Source: an uncultured Clostridium sp. (lineage in GTDB: Bacteria > Bacillota > Clostridia > TANB77 > CAG-508). Taken from it: a stretch of 64,000 bases of DNA. Within the stretch, counting starts at the first letter, position 1. Each line of letters opens with the position of its first letter. This document shows positions 20,641 to 32,955 of this stretch, piece by piece. The notes beneath the pieces are model-generated. The model searched no databases. It worked only from the letters and a program-made list of their open reading frames with translations, and was not told where the DNA came from. The position numbers and the translations under genes were made by a program. The DNA lies in the NCBI GenBank assembly GCA_900557045.1, contig USQY01000002.1, forward strand, positions 7,197 through 71,196. The letters are read 5' to 3'.

Positions 20641-20898
20641 ATGGCTACAAGAGATAAAAGTATATGGATATTAATGGTATTTATATTATCAGGTTTAGTA
20701 ATTGGGGGATTATTAGGTGCAATAGCAGCAAAGGTTGATTTTTTATGGTGGTTATCATATGGAGAGAGCTTTGGGTTATCTGAACCATTAAAATTAGACT
20801 TAAGTATTATACAATTAACTTTTTCGCTAATGTTTAGAATTAATATAGCGAGTATAATAGGTATGGCAATAGCTATTTTTATCTATAGAAAAGTTTAA
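20641..20898 (+). CDS. DUF4321 small membrane protein
   Basis: 85 residues with two membrane helices (about 7-29 and 62-82) and a FLWWLSYG motif. It matches the DUF4321 family, commonly found next to radC-mreB in Clostridia, as here. Function unknown. The ribosome site is AGAGGAGG. A TATAAT at about 20582 may be its -10. Confidence 0.75.
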   Translation: MATRDKSIWILMVFILSGLVIGGLLGAIAAKVDFLWWLSYGESFGLSEPLKLDLSIIQLTFSLMFRINIASIIGMAIAIFIYRKV

Positions 20899-20955
20899 TA
20901 AAGAAATACAATTAAAATATAAAACTATTATATTTCTGGCAGGAAAAGGAGATTT

Positions 20956-22761
<1,806 letters not shown>

Positions 22762-22829
22762 TACATAATTATGGATGTTTCTTAGGCTGTACATTTGCAC
22801 AATAGGAGAGATGCATCCCTAATTATGTA
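22762..22829. repeat. Inverted repeat between mreB and mreC
   Basis: TACATAATTATGGATG (22762-22777) pairs with CATCCCTAATTATGTA (22814-22829) around a 36-nt loop. No T-run follows, so it is more likely an RNA processing or regulatory hairpin than a terminator. Confidence 0.5.
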
Positions 22830-22855
22830 CAAATTGAAAGGAAGGATAGCCTTAA

Positions 22856-23671
22856 ATGAAGGAAAACAAAAAAAGTACTGTAATTGGAATAATTATAACT
22901 AGTTTAATTTTAATATTTGTAGTTGCTGTTTCAAATTCAAAAATAGAGAAAATATCACAAATTGGAAAGCCATTTACTTCTTTTACTAATAGTATACAAA
23001 ATGGCATGGTATATTTAAAAAATAAGATAGCAGGTAATGATTCCTTTTTTATAAATGTTGAAGAAATGAAGAGTGAAAATGAAAATTTGAAAAAGAAAAA
23101 TATTGAGTTAGAACAATCATTAAGAGAATTAGAAATTTTAAAAGCTGAAAATGCAACATTAAAAGAATATGTTAATCTGACAGATAAATATACAGAATAT
23201 ACTACATATCCGGCATATGTTATTCAATCTGATATTAGCAATTATAGTAAAATTATTATTATTAATGCAGGAAAAAAAGATGGTATAGATGTTAATATGA
23301 CAGTTATTTCTGACAAGGGATTGGTAGGACATGTTATTTCTGTAACTGATGATACAGCCAAGGTGCAAACTATTATAGATACATCAAGTACAGTTACAAG
23401 TACAATTAGTACAACAAGAGACAGTATTATTGCAAAAGGTGTTATAGACTCAAATAATCAGTTACAGGCATCATTTATTCCAACAGAGGCAAATGTTTTA
23501 GAAGGAGATAGTGTTGAAACATCTGGAATTGGGGGCATTTATCCTAAGGGGATTCATATAGGAACAATCAAAAAGGTTGTAAACACAAAAAATATTACAA
23601 ATAGGTATGCAATTATTGAAACAGCTGTTGATTTCTCAAAATTGGAAACAGTACTAGTTATTACCAAATAA
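22856..23671 (+). CDS. mreC: Rod shape-determining protein MreC
   Basis: 271 residues. A short cytoplasmic tail and one membrane helix (about 8-28) precede a coiled coil (about 68-103) and the paired beta-barrel MreC domain (INAGKKDGIDVNMTVISDKGLVG, ETSGIGGIYPKGIHIG). It links MreB to the external wall synthases as a scaffold. It follows mreB after a 94-nt spacer and precedes mreD. Confidence 0.93.
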   Translation: MKENKKSTVIGIIITSLILIFVVAVSNSKIEKISQIGKPFTSFTNSIQNGMVYLKNKIAGNDSFFINVEEMKSENENLKKKNIELEQSLRELEILKAENATLKEYVNLTDKYTEYTTYPAYVIQSDISNYSKIIIINAGKKDGIDVNMTVISDKGLVGHVISVTDDTAKVQTIIDTSSTVTSTISTTRDSIIAKGVIDSNNQLQASFIPTEANVLEGDSVETSGIGGIYPKGIHIGTIKKVVNTKNITNRYAIIETAVDFSKLETVLVITK

Positions 23672-23715
23672 CATATATGCCTATGATATATAACTAAAAA
23701 AAGAAGGTGGTACAT

Positions 23716-24255
23716 TTGAAAAAAGTAATTTCAATAATAGGAATAATAATAACATTTTTTTTAATATATTTTTTACAAATTAACTTTTTTTCTTGGTTCA
23801 ATATAGCAGGTGTTAAACCTAATTTATTTATAGTGCTAGTATTATGTATAGGATTATATATAGGGAAAAATGCTGCAATACTTTTAGGTTTTGTAATAGG
23901 AATTTATTTAGATATATTAACAGGTAAGCAAATTGGATTATCAGCAATTATGTTTGCAATTATAGGTGGCTTAGGTGAATATTTTGACAAAAATTTTTCT
24001 AAAGGAAGCAAGATTACAATTCTGTTAATGGTTGCTGGCAGTACTGTATTGTTTGAAATAATAGTATACATATATACTGTCATAAAAAACGCCACTTCTT
24101 TACAAATATTAGGATTTACTAAAATATTATTAATAGAGGTAATATTTAATGTATTATTAACAATTATATTATATCCACTAATAAAAAATATAGGTTGTTT
24201 TTTTGAAAACATATTTAAGAAAAGGAAAATTTCAACGAGATATTTTTTTAATTAA
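23716..24255 (+). CDS. mreD: Rod shape-determining protein MreD
   Basis: 179 residues and five to six membrane helices. The family pattern KPNLFIVLVLCIGLYIGKN and a GLGEYFDK loop fit MreD. I chose the TTG start at 23716 because AAGGTGG sits 5 nt upstream; the GTG at 23707 lies inside this ribosome site. It works with MreC in the elongasome. Confidence 0.85.
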   Translation: MKKVISIIGIIITFFLIYFLQINFFSWFNIAGVKPNLFIVLVLCIGLYIGKNAAILLGFVIGIYLDILTGKQIGLSAIMFAIIGGLGEYFDKNFSKGSKITILLMVAGSTVLFEIIVYIYTVIKNATSLQILGFTKILLIEVIFNVLLTIILYPLIKNIGCFFENIFKKRKISTRYFFN

Positions 24256-24310
24256 GGCAAATATATAATAATAAAACAATAGAGAATTATCAAAGAAAGA
24301 AGGTCTAGAT

Positions 24311-26401
24311 TTGAACAATTCTGAGACGAAAAACAATAGAATTAAATATAACATTATATCTATATGTGTATATATTTTTGGAATTATACTACTTGTTCAG
24401 CTTTTTAATCTTCAAATTGTTAAAGGTCAAGAATATAGAAAACAGTCAAATACAAGGTTGACCAGAGAATCGGTATTAAAAGCAGCAAGAGGAAATATTT
24501 TAGACAGAATAGGAAATCCAGTTGTATCAAATTCGATGGGATTTAGATTAGATTTATATAAAACAAAAGTTGACAACCAAACTTTAAATGATACTATATC
24601 TAAAATTATAAACATTTTAGAAAAAAATGGAGATAGTTATTCTGATAATTTGCCAATTTCTGTGGAACCTTTTGCATTTACTTCAGAAGATAATGAATAT
24701 ATAAAAAATTGGAAAAAGAAAAATAAAATAGACGAAAATGCTTCAGCAGAAGAATGTTTTAATATATTAAAAGAAAAATATAAAATACAAAGTAACAGTG
24801 TTATTGAAACTAGAAAAATAATGGCTATTAGATATGAAATAGCACAAAATGGTTATAGTACTACAAAAGCAGTAGAAATATGCAGTAATTTAAGTAGGGA
24901 AAGTAGTATGGAATTAAGCGAAAAAAATGCTGAATTTGCAGGAATAGATATTGTAGCAGAACCTATTATTTCATATACATCAGGATGTTTAGCATCACAT
25001 ATATTGGGAACAGTTGGAAAAGTTAAACAAGAAGAACTAAAAGGAAAAGAAGATATATATACTATGAATGATATAATTGGAAAAACTGGAATTCAATATG
25101 TATTTGAGGAATTGCTAAAGGGAAAAAATGGTGTAAGACAAATAGATATGGATATAGAAGGAAAAGTAACAGGTGAATATGTTGCTAAAGAAGCAGTAGC
25201 AGGTTCCGATGTTGTATTAACAATAGATTCCAATGTTCAGAAAATTACAGAAAAGGCTTTAAAAGATAATATAACAAAAATTTCTACAGGGGGGTTTTCA
25301 TCTAGAAGTGATGCAGATGCTGGTGCTGTTGTTGTTATGAATGTGAAAACAGGGGAAATATTAGCAATGGCAAGTTATCCAGATTATGAACCACAATTAT
25401 TTGTAAATGGAATAAGTAATGAAAAATATGAGGAATATACTAAAGGTTCAGCTCTATTTAATAGAGCAATTAGTGGAACATATGCTCCAGGTTCAATATT
25501 TAAAATGGTAACAGCAATTGCCGGATTAGAAAGTGGTGCTATCAATACAAAAACTACAATAAATGATACAGGGGTATATCCGTATGCTCATAAACCGGTT
25601 TGCTGGTACTATACAGAATATAAAAGAGGACATGGATATTTAAATGTATCACAAGCTATAAAACATTCATGCAATTACTTTTTCTATGAAGTTGGAAACA
25701 GAATAGGAATAGATACTTTAGAAAAATATGCCAAGTATTTTGGATTAGGGAAAAAAACACAAGTTGAATTACCAAGTGAATCAACAGGAGTTATTGCAAG
25801 TAGAAAGAGAGCAGAAGAAGAAAATAGAACATGGTATCTAGGTGAAACATTATCTGCATCAATAGGTCAAAGTTATAATAATTTTACACCAATACAAATG
25901 GCTAAATATATTAGTATGCTTGCAAATGGTGGAAATAATATTGATGTAACTCTAGTAAAAACTGTAATAGATAGTAATGGTAATGAAATGTCAAAACAGG
26001 AAATTGATGAATATGTTAATAAAAAATTAAATTTTGATTCAGATGAAGAAAATAAAAATTTAAATATTTCACAGGAGAACTTAAAGGCAATATTAGAGGG
26101 AATGAAAGGTGTTACAAGTGAGTCTGGCGGAACTGCATATTCAACATTTTCTAAATTTAATATAGAAGTTGCAGGAAAAACAGGAACTGCACAAGTTGGA
26201 ACTAAAACAAATGGATGGTTTGCAGGATTTGCACCATATGATAATCCAGAAATTGCAGTAGTAGTTGTTGTTGAAAATGTTACACATGGTGGTTATACAG
26301 CAGAAGTTGCAAGAGATATTTTTGCAGAATATTTTGGGATGAATGCAGGTGAAATTGAAGAACCACAGCATGCAATACCAAGTGTGCAAGTAATAAGATA
26401 G
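24311..26401 (+). CDS. mrdA: Penicillin-binding protein 2 (elongation-specific transpeptidase)
   Basis: 696 residues. One membrane helix (about 15-35) and a dimerisation domain with the motif RGNILDRIGNPV precede a transpeptidase domain with catalytic Ser in APGSIFK, SxN in KHSCNYFF and KTG in AGKTGTAQ. No PASTA domain. It cross-links peptidoglycan during side-wall growth with MreBCD. The TTG start follows AGAAGG. Confidence 0.93.
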   Translation: MNNSETKNNRIKYNIISICVYIFGIILLVQLFNLQIVKGQEYRKQSNTRLTRESVLKAARGNILDRIGNPVVSNSMGFRLDLYKTKVDNQTLNDTISKIINILEKNGDSYSDNLPISVEPFAFTSEDNEYIKNWKKKNKIDENASAEECFNILKEKYKIQSNSVIETRKIMAIRYEIAQNGYSTTKAVEICSNLSRESSMELSEKNAEFAGIDIVAEPIISYTSGCLASHILGTVGKVKQEELKGKEDIYTMNDIIGKTGIQYVFEELLKGKNGVRQIDMDIEGKVTGEYVAKEAVAGSDVVLTIDSNVQKITEKALKDNITKISTGGFSSRSDADAGAVVVMNVKTGEILAMASYPDYEPQLFVNGISNEKYEEYTKGSALFNRAISGTYAPGSIFKMVTAIAGLESGAINTKTTINDTGVYPYAHKPVCWYYTEYKRGHGYLNVSQAIKHSCNYFFYEVGNRIGIDTLEKYAKYFGLGKKTQVELPSESTGVIASRKRAEEENRTWYLGETLSASIGQSYNNFTPIQMAKYISMLANGGNNIDVTLVKTVIDSNGNEMSKQEIDEYVNKKLNFDSDEENKNLNISQENLKAILEGMKGVTSESGGTAYSTFSKFNIEVAGKTGTAQVGTKTNGWFAGFAPYDNPEIAVVVVVENVTHGGYTAEVARDIFAEYFGMNAGEIEEPQHAIPSVQVIR

Positions 26402-26427
26402 TACTTGATACGAAAGGATGAAGAATA

Positions 26428-27045
26428 ATGAATAGTGGTATAGGGTTTAATTTGAAAAAAAGACATATTACTATTAAGGCAAGTAACGATATTGATGAAA
26501 AAGAATTTGTAAATGTATTGAAGAAAAAGTTGCCTGAATTAAAAAATATATATAATGATATTGAACCACGAATTTCAGTTATTGGTAAGGAATTTAAAAA
26601 TAGGGATATTTATCAAATACAAAAAATAGTAGATAAATATTTTGATGTTGATGTTGAATTTGATTGTTCGAAAAGATTAGGTTTATATGGTATTCGTAAG
26701 CCATTTAAAAAGGAAATTGCAACATCTGATACTAAATTTATTAGAACCTCATTAAGGTCTGGACAAAAAATTGAATTTGAAGGTAGTATTGTAGTACTTG
26801 GAGATGTTAATTGTGGTGCAGAAGTAATTGCAGGAGAAAACATAGTTATTCTTGGAACTTTAAGAGGGTTAGCACATGCTGGAGCCAAAGGAAATAAAGA
26901 AGCAATAATTTCGGCAGGAAATATTGAAGCTACACAAATTAGGATTTCTAACATAGTTAGAGAATGTGAAAAAGATGAATTCGCAGATGGAGAGATTAAA
27001 ACTAATTCATATTTGTCTAATAAAGATGAGATTGTTATTGAGTAA
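26428..27045 (+). CDS. minC: Septum-site determining protein MinC
   Basis: 205 residues. The N-terminal domain binds FtsZ in known MinC proteins, and the C-terminal beta-helix has the typical SLRSGQKIEFEGSIVVLGDVNCGAEV and GTLRGLAHAGAKGN motifs. It inhibits Z-ring formation away from midcell. minD normally follows minC in Clostridia, but here a terminator follows directly, so MinD must be encoded elsewhere or absent. Confidence 0.93.
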   Translation: MNSGIGFNLKKRHITIKASNDIDEKEFVNVLKKKLPELKNIYNDIEPRISVIGKEFKNRDIYQIQKIVDKYFDVDVEFDCSKRLGLYGIRKPFKKEIATSDTKFIRTSLRSGQKIEFEGSIVVLGDVNCGAEVIAGENIVILGTLRGLAHAGAKGNKEAIISAGNIEATQIRISNIVRECEKDEFADGEIKTNSYLSNKDEIVIE

Positions 27046-27070
27046 TATATATTATGTAAAAACAATACTA

Positions 27071-27108
27071 AAAAATGCGAAAAACATAGCTTGTTTTTCG
27101 CATTTTTT
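27071..27108. terminator. Terminator after minC
   Basis: AAAAATGCGAAAAACA and TGTTTTTCGCATTTTT form a 16-bp stem with a 5-nt loop. A- and T-runs on both sides allow use by both converging operons. Confidence 0.85.
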
Positions 27109-27142
27109 AGCATTCTAACAAATTATGTGTATATTTACCAAA

Positions 27143-27571
27143 TTAATTTAATAACAACAATATTAAGCAAATGAATAAATATTCATCTTGAATTCCCTCT
27201 TGATATAAAAATAGTAAAATGCAAATTATTAATACATCATCGAAATATATGTTTAATCCAAATATTTCAAATAATACATTATCTAATTTAGAAGGTTGTA
27301 ATACTCTAGTGTTTTCATTTTCACATTTATTTTTTGAATATATGGGTTCGTTTAAGGAATTATTTAAATTTGATTTTTGTGTACTAGTATGTTCTTTTTG
27401 AAAATTCTGGCAAAAAGCTTGTTTATAATTTGGCTTACTATTTGCACATAATTGATATTCAGAATTAATTTGATATTGTGTTTTAAATTCAGAAGAGTTA
27501 AAGTTTTTTCTATAAGAATTATTTGTATTTGAAAAAGCAGGCTGTATAAATGGTAATCTAAAACTATACAT
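27143..27571 (-). CDS. Hypothetical protein with hydrophobic C-terminus
   Basis: 142 residues from the ATG at 27571, which has AGGTGGTGA upstream on the minus strand; the longer GTG start sits inside that site. The N-terminal two thirds are Asn/Ser/Gln-rich. The last ~40 residues alternate acidic and strongly hydrophobic blocks (LLFLYQEG..DEYLFICLILLLLN). I cannot assign a function. The start overlaps the preceding gene by 8 nt, so the two are coupled. Membrane association is plausible. Confidence 0.5.
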   Translation of the reverse strand: MYSFRLPFIQPAFSNTNNSYRKNFNSSEFKTQYQINSEYQLCANSKPNYKQAFCQNFQKEHTSTQKSNLNNSLNEPIYSKNKCENENTRVLQPSKLDNVLFEIFGLNIYFDDVLIICILLFLYQEGIQDEYLFICLILLLLN

Positions 27572-28181
27572 GTTTATTATCACCACCTGAAGGATTCAGT
27601 ATTTCAAATATTTTTCCCATTTTCATTAACTGAATATATTGATCAACCTTATTTTTTCTACTATCTTTCAAATATGGTTTTAAAGATATTAATAAATTGG
27701 TTCTAGAATCATTTTGTTTATCATTGTTAAGTGAACTCATTATTTTTTGCATTTTTAATATAGTATTCATGTCAAAATCGCCAAAAGAATTAATATTATT
27801 GTATGAATTTTGGCAGTTTGATTTGTTCGCAGATGTGTTATTTAAATTACTGGAATTATTAGTAAAAGACTTATTGTAATTTGTGTTGAAGTTATTATTT
27901 TGTGGTTTACCACTTTGTGAGTTATTATTTTGTGGGTTGCCATTTTGTGAGTGGTTATTTTGCGGAGTAGTGTTTTGAAAATTATTGTTTTGTGACTTAT
28001 TACAAGTATTATTTTTAAATGTATTATTATTGGAATTAGAAAAATTGTTAGGATTAGTGCCGGAATTAGTGTTAGAATTATTATTCATAGAATTTAATAT
28101 ATTTTTTATATTATCAGGCATTTGCTGATTGTTTAGTATTTGACTAAAATTTTTTATTATTTCAGACATATCATCATTCAA
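27564..28181 (-). CDS. Hypothetical Asn-rich protein
   Basis: 205 residues if started at the TTG at 28181, which has GGGTGAT six bases upstream; an ATG at 28208 lacks a ribosome site. A low-complexity middle has repeats of the type (N/S)PQNNNSQ(S/N)G. The C-terminus (about residues 135-205) is better conserved in character: LLISLKPYLKDSRKNKVDQYI and a short GKIFEIL helix, as in small Clostridial proteins of unknown function. First gene of a two-gene minus-strand operon divergent from spoIIE. Confidence 0.55.
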   Translation of the reverse strand: MNDDMSEIIKNFSQILNNQQMPDNIKNILNSMNNNSNTNSGTNPNNFSNSNNNTFKNNTCNKSQNNNFQNTTPQNNHSQNGNPQNNNSQSGKPQNNNFNTNYNKSFTNNSSNLNNTSANKSNCQNSYNNINSFGDFDMNTILKMQKIMSSLNNDKQNDSRTNLLISLKPYLKDSRKNKVDQYIQLMKMGKIFEILNPSGGDNKHV

Positions 28182-28523
28182 AAAAATCACCCACTTATTA
28201 TTTTTCATATTTAATAAAGTATATGCAACTTTAAAAAAAAGTTGCTAGGGGATAAGTTTTTTTGATTTATTTTTCATACATTAAAAAGAGTTAAATAGTA
28301 ACAACTTTTCAAAAAAAACATATGCCAACATATTGTGTTTTTCACAAAATTAAGATAAAATATGCTAAGTAAATTGTATATTAAAACAATAAAAAATAGC
28401 AATTACTAAAAATATATCACAATATGTAAAAAACTTTTTTCAATTTACATATTAAAACCGACAAAAAAAGTACATATTTATGTATTAAAATATGTGAAGA
28501 AAAAAAGTATAGAGGTGGTAAGG
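28182..28523. promoter_or_regulatory. Divergent promoter region of spoIIE
   Basis: A 342-nt AT-rich spacer. ACCGACAAA at 28457-28465 matches seven of nine positions of the reversed Spo0A box (TTYGACAAA). In Bacillus, spoIIE is switched on by phosphorylated Spo0A, so this is a candidate site. I see no RNA gene here. No clear promoter hexamers stand out. Confidence 0.3.
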
Positions 28524-31020
28524 ATGTTTCAAAATATAGCAAAAGACTTTGAAAAAGGAAAAAGTCAAAATAAGGATGTAAAATTATATAAGATGGAAGA
28601 ATTTAGAGAATTAATAAAAAAATTCTTTGTAAAACAAAACATATTACTATATATAATATCATTTATGATATCTATGGTAAGTTTTGGTGGTAGTAGTTCA
28701 TTACGGACTAGCTCCTTTTGCACTTGCAATAGTTGCTGCAACATTGAGTAATGCCATACCAATTGGAATTGTATACATAGTTACTTGTGTAGGAACATTT
28801 ATTGGCTTTGGTACAGATGGACTAATAAATTATATAATTACTTCTATAGTATTTTTGGTAAGTTTATTTATATTTAAAACAAAAATACAAGATGAGTGTA
28901 ATGAAAGAAGAAAAATTGGTAAGAATGTATTAAGTTCTAGTTTACTTGTTCAAATTGCCCCAATAGCATTTGGCACATTTTATTTATATGATTTATTACT
29001 TGGAATTATGCAATCAATAGTTGTGTTTATTTTTTACAAAATATTTGTTAACTCAATTACAGTAATAAGAGATTATAAATACAAGAAGGTATTTTCAATA
29101 GAAGAATTAATGGGTGCTAGCATGATGATTACTATTGCATTTTCTGCACTAACTCCTGTACACATTTTTGGCTTTTCCGTAAAAAACATATTATGTATAT
29201 TAGTGGTTTTAATCTTAGGATGGAAAAATGGAATGTTAGTTGGTGCAACAGGTGGAATAACAATAGGAATTGTTCTAGGAATTATAGATGGTAGCAATCC
29301 TATTATGATAGCAGCATTTGCAATATCTGGATTACTTGCAGGATTATTTAGCAGATTTGGAAAACCAGGTGTAATTATAGGATTCGTTTTAGGAAATACA
29401 TTACTTACATATGTATCAAATGGAAATATAATTCCAGTAATAGTATTCCAAGAAATATTAATTGCATCACTTGGGTTATTACTAATACCTAAAAAAGTTG
29501 AATTTGCAATTGAGGATTTATTTACTAATTCAAAACTATTACCAGAAACTACAGGAAGGGTCTTAGAAGGTAGTAAGGAAACAATACGAAAATTAACAAG
29601 TATTTCTGAAACAATTTCTGAATTAGCAAAAAGCTACACACAAACGGCAGCAACGGTTGTAGATGATGAACTTACAAAAATTGAAAAAGAAAATCAAGAA
29701 ATATTTATTAAAGAATTACATTCTAATATAGAAGAAATTAATGAAAATTCATTGTATGAAGAAATATATTATTCAGATGAAATAGTATCTGATATATTTA
29801 AATCATTATTAATAAACACGATAATTACCAAAAAACAATTAGTAGAGATATTTGCAAACCACAATAATTATATTGTTGGTTTTGATGCAGATGGTGAAAA
29901 TGATAATGAGAATATAGAAAAAGATATTTCGGAAATGATTAAAAAAATAAATTATTCTTTTAAAATGAGTAAAATTAATTTTGTGTATAAAAAGAAAATC
30001 GAAGAAAATAAAAAAAATGTTTCCGCTCAATTACAAGGTGTTTCTGAAATGATTGCTGAAATTGCAGATGATATAGAGGATTCTAAAGATGAACAATTTA
30101 AACAAGAAAAACAACAAATAATGCAACTTTTAAGGCAAAGACAAATAAAAATAGAGGATATTTCGATAAAAAAGGAAGAAACAGGAAGGCTTGAAACAAC
30201 TATATATATAAAAACATGCGAAGAAACTGATGGTGGTGATTGTTCATTTAAAATAATAGGACAAATTATTTCAAAAGTATTAAATGAAAGAATGAGTTTG
30301 TGTGAGCAAATTTGCGGATTAAGAAAAAAACAAGATATATGCAAATTTTCATATATGTCAAAAGACAAACACAATCTTCAAATTGGAATTGCCAAATCTA
30401 CTAAAAATGGTTCTCCTGTTTCAGGTGATACAAGTATACAAACAAAGCTTAAAGATGGAAAATATCTTATAGCTTTAAGTGATGGAATGGGCTCAGGACC
30501 TGAGGCTAGAAAAAGCAGTAAAATAGCAATAAAAATGTTAGAGAGGTTATTGACTTCAGGATTCAAAAGAGATACATCAATAAAATTAATTAATTCAACA
30601 TTAGCATCAAATATGCAAGATGAAGATATGTATGCAACTTTAGATATTGCAATTTTAGACTTATATGCAGAAAATATGGAATTTGTGAAAAATGGTGCAT
30701 GTCCAACTTATGTAAAAAGAAATAAAGAAGTACAATTATTAAAATCAATTTCTATGCCTACAGGGATATTAGATGATATTGAACTTATTGTTTATGATAA
30801 AGATATTCAAAAAGGTGATATTATTGTAATGTGTTCAGATGGAATAATAGAGTCTAATTCAGATTATCAAAATAAGGAATTATGGCTTAAATACTTATTG
30901 GAAGAAATGAATAATGATGATGTACAAAAAATTGCTGACATTATTATTTCAGAAGCAATTGACAATGATTTCGGAAAAGAAAAAGATGATATGACAGTAA
31001 TTGTTGCTAAGGTTTGCTAA
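28524..31020 (+). CDS. spoIIE: Stage II sporulation protein E, read through a +1 frameshift at CGG 28704-28706
   Basis: The zero frame ends at 28751. Skipping the C of CGG joins SSL to GLAPFALAIVAAT, giving an 831-residue protein, close to the usual SpoIIE length. The N-terminal half has about ten membrane helices, a central region follows, and the C-terminus is a PP2C-type phosphatase (LSDGMGSGPEARKSS, MCSDGIIES, DDMTVIVAKV). SpoIIE dephosphorylates SpoIIAA to release sigma-F in the forespore and takes part in polar division with FtsZ. Start is the ATG after AGAGGTGG. No other frame break is seen. Confidence 0.93.
28704..28706 (+). other. CGG +1 frameshift site in spoIIE
   Basis: Zero-frame codon 61 after TTA is CGG. 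The C-skip reads GGA, the glycine before the LAPF motif of a membrane helix. The zero frame would stop at 28751. Confidence 0.88.
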
Positions 31021-31037
31021 AAAAACACAAAGAAATA

Positions 31038-31067
31038 TTTACAAAAAAAACATACTTATGCTATAAT
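31038..31067 (+). promoter_or_regulatory. Promoter of the Ig-like protein gene
   Basis: TTTACA (31038-31043), 18 nt, TATAAT (31062-31067), about 28 nt before the start codon. Confidence 0.55.
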
Positions 31068-31094
31068 CTAAGAAGAATAAAATGAGGTGATTTG

Positions 31095-32009
31095 ATGAAT
31101 CAAATTTTAATAACAAATGATGAAAAAGGGCATTCAACAAGGGAAATTAGACCTATTATTAGATTTTTTGCTATAGCTATTATAATAATTTCTTTAATTT
31201 TTATAGGAGAGGGAGTATATAATTTAAGTAATTCCTTAAAAAATAATGAATCATTTTCAAAACCTATATTAAATGTTGAAAAAAATGGTAGTACTGTAGA
31301 TTTAAAAGTTGCAAGTGATATTGGAATTAATAAAATTGAATATTCTTGGAACGGTGGAAGTACAACTGTTTTGAAATGTGAAGGTAAAAAAAATATTAAT
31401 TCTGAAATTGAAATGCCACAAGGAGATAACAAACTGGATATAGTTGTAATTGATGTTGAAGGACATAAAACAAAATTTAAAAATATAGAAGTTTCTTTTA
31501 CAGATGCTGATGATGTAACTAAACCCAAAATTTCAATTGTAAATGGAATTGGAAAAATAAGTATAACTGCAACAGATGAAACAGAATTAGATTACTTAAC
31601 ATACCAATGGGAGGGCGAAGAAGAGGTTAAGGTTCAAGCAATAGACGAGAACAATAAAACAATTACACAAGATATATCAATTCAAAAGGGAACTAAAAAA
31701 ATAATTATTAATGCAGTTGATAAAACAGGTAATAAAGAAACAATTTCTAAAAAAATAGTTGGTTCAAATGGACCAGAAATAAAAGTTTCTATTGCTGACG
31801 GGAATTTTGTAGTAAAGGTTACTGATGAATATGTAATAACAAAAATAGAATATACTTTAAATGAGGAAGTGTTCACAGTAGAAGGAATACCTCAAGGTGC
31901 TAAGGAATATGAATTTAAAGTACAATTAAAAGATGGAACTAATTATTTAAAAATTAACGCATATGAAAACGAGTTGATGACGGAATACAAGTGCAAAAAG
32001 ACAAAATAG
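31095..32009 (+). CDS. Exported protein with Ig-like repeats
   Basis: 304 residues. One membrane helix (about 24-44) anchors the protein with the rest outside. Three beta-rich repeats of about 85 residues share strands such as 'KIEYSWNGG', 'LDYLTYQWEGE' and 'KIEYTLNEE', each followed by 'I..P.G...' turns, consistent with bacterial Ig-like domains. Function unknown. It is followed after 16 nt by a GGDEF gene and is probably co-transcribed with it. GAGGTGA provides the ribosome site for the ATG at 31095. Confidence 0.6.
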   Translation: MNQILITNDEKGHSTREIRPIIRFFAIAIIIISLIFIGEGVYNLSNSLKNNESFSKPILNVEKNGSTVDLKVASDIGINKIEYSWNGGSTTVLKCEGKKNINSEIEMPQGDNKLDIVVIDVEGHKTKFKNIEVSFTDADDVTKPKISIVNGIGKISITATDETELDYLTYQWEGEEEVKVQAIDENNKTITQDISIQKGTKKIIINAVDKTGNKETISKKIVGSNGPEIKVSIADGNFVVKVTDEYVITKIEYTLNEEVFTVEGIPQGAKEYEFKVQLKDGTNYLKINAYENELMTEYKCKKTK

Positions 32010-32025
32010 CGAGTAGGAGATACAA

Positions 32026-32955
32026 ATGATACAAGAAATATATATTATTGACGGTGAAGATAGTTTATTTAAAAAATTAAATACATTATTTTATGAAGAG
32101 GATAATTTTTGTTTTACCAATATAAAAGAACAAAAATTGGAAATTGCTTTAAAAAATATTCCTGCATTAATAATAATACATGAAGATACATTACAAACTA
32201 ATATAATAGATATATGTAATAAAATACGCGAAAATGATGATAACCGTATTACACCTGTGATAGTTATTTCTTCAAATACAGATTATTTGCATAGAATAGA
32301 AGTTTTTAAAGCATCAGTAGAACAGTATATAAAAAAACCTATTAATGAGCAGTATTTATACTATACAATAAAAAATTTAATTAGATTATTAGATATTAAT
32401 AGAACAGTAAGCCCTTTGACAGGTCTGCCAGGAAATGTACAAATTCAGGCTGAAATGAAAAAAAGACTAATGAATAAAGAGAAGTTTGTTATGTTATATT
32501 TGGATCTAGATAATTTTAAGGCATATAATGATGTATATGGATTTTTAAAAGGTGATGAAATTATTAAATTTACAGCAAGAACAATTCTAAAGAATGTACA
32601 TGATATAGATTTAGAAAAAGGATTTGTGGGGCATATAGGAGGGGATGATTTCATTGCTATAATATCAAATAATGATTATGAAAAGCTATGTCAAAATATT
32701 ATTCTAGATTTTGATTATAATGTATTAAATTATTATACAGAGGAGCATATAGAAAAAGGATATATAGAAGTAGAAAACAGAAAGGGGACAATGGAACAAT
32801 TTCCACTAACATCTATTTCAATTGGTGTTGTTGAAGTTGATAGGGATAATTTTAAAAATATATTAGAAATTGGAGAGGTTGGTGCACAAGTTAAGCATCT
32901 TTCTAAGAGTATACAAGGAAGTACATATGTAGTTAATAAAAGAAAAACGCTATAA
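32026..32955 (+). CDS. GGDEF-domain protein with degenerate receiver (putative diguanylate cyclase)
   Basis: 309 residues. The N-terminal ~125 residues resemble a response-regulator receiver: a central hydrophobic strand LIIIHED, ITPVIVISS and a KKP motif near 105. The C-terminal GGDEF domain (about 135-305) carries LTGLPGNVQI, MLYLDLDNFKAYNDVYG and the active-site loop GGDDF. The loop has Asp where most cyclases have Glu, so activity is uncertain. No RxxD inhibitory site precedes the loop. It would make cyclic di-GMP from GTP if active. Confidence 0.8.
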   Translation: MIQEIYIIDGEDSLFKKLNTLFYEEDNFCFTNIKEQKLEIALKNIPALIIIHEDTLQTNIIDICNKIRENDDNRITPVIVISSNTDYLHRIEVFKASVEQYIKKPINEQYLYYTIKNLIRLLDINRTVSPLTGLPGNVQIQAEMKKRLMNKEKFVMLYLDLDNFKAYNDVYGFLKGDEIIKFTARTILKNVHDIDLEKGFVGHIGGDDFIAIISNNDYEKLCQNIILDFDYNVLNYYTEEHIEKGYIEVENRKGTMEQFPLTSISIGVVEVDRDNFKNILEIGEVGAQVKHLSKSIQGSTYVVNKRKTL

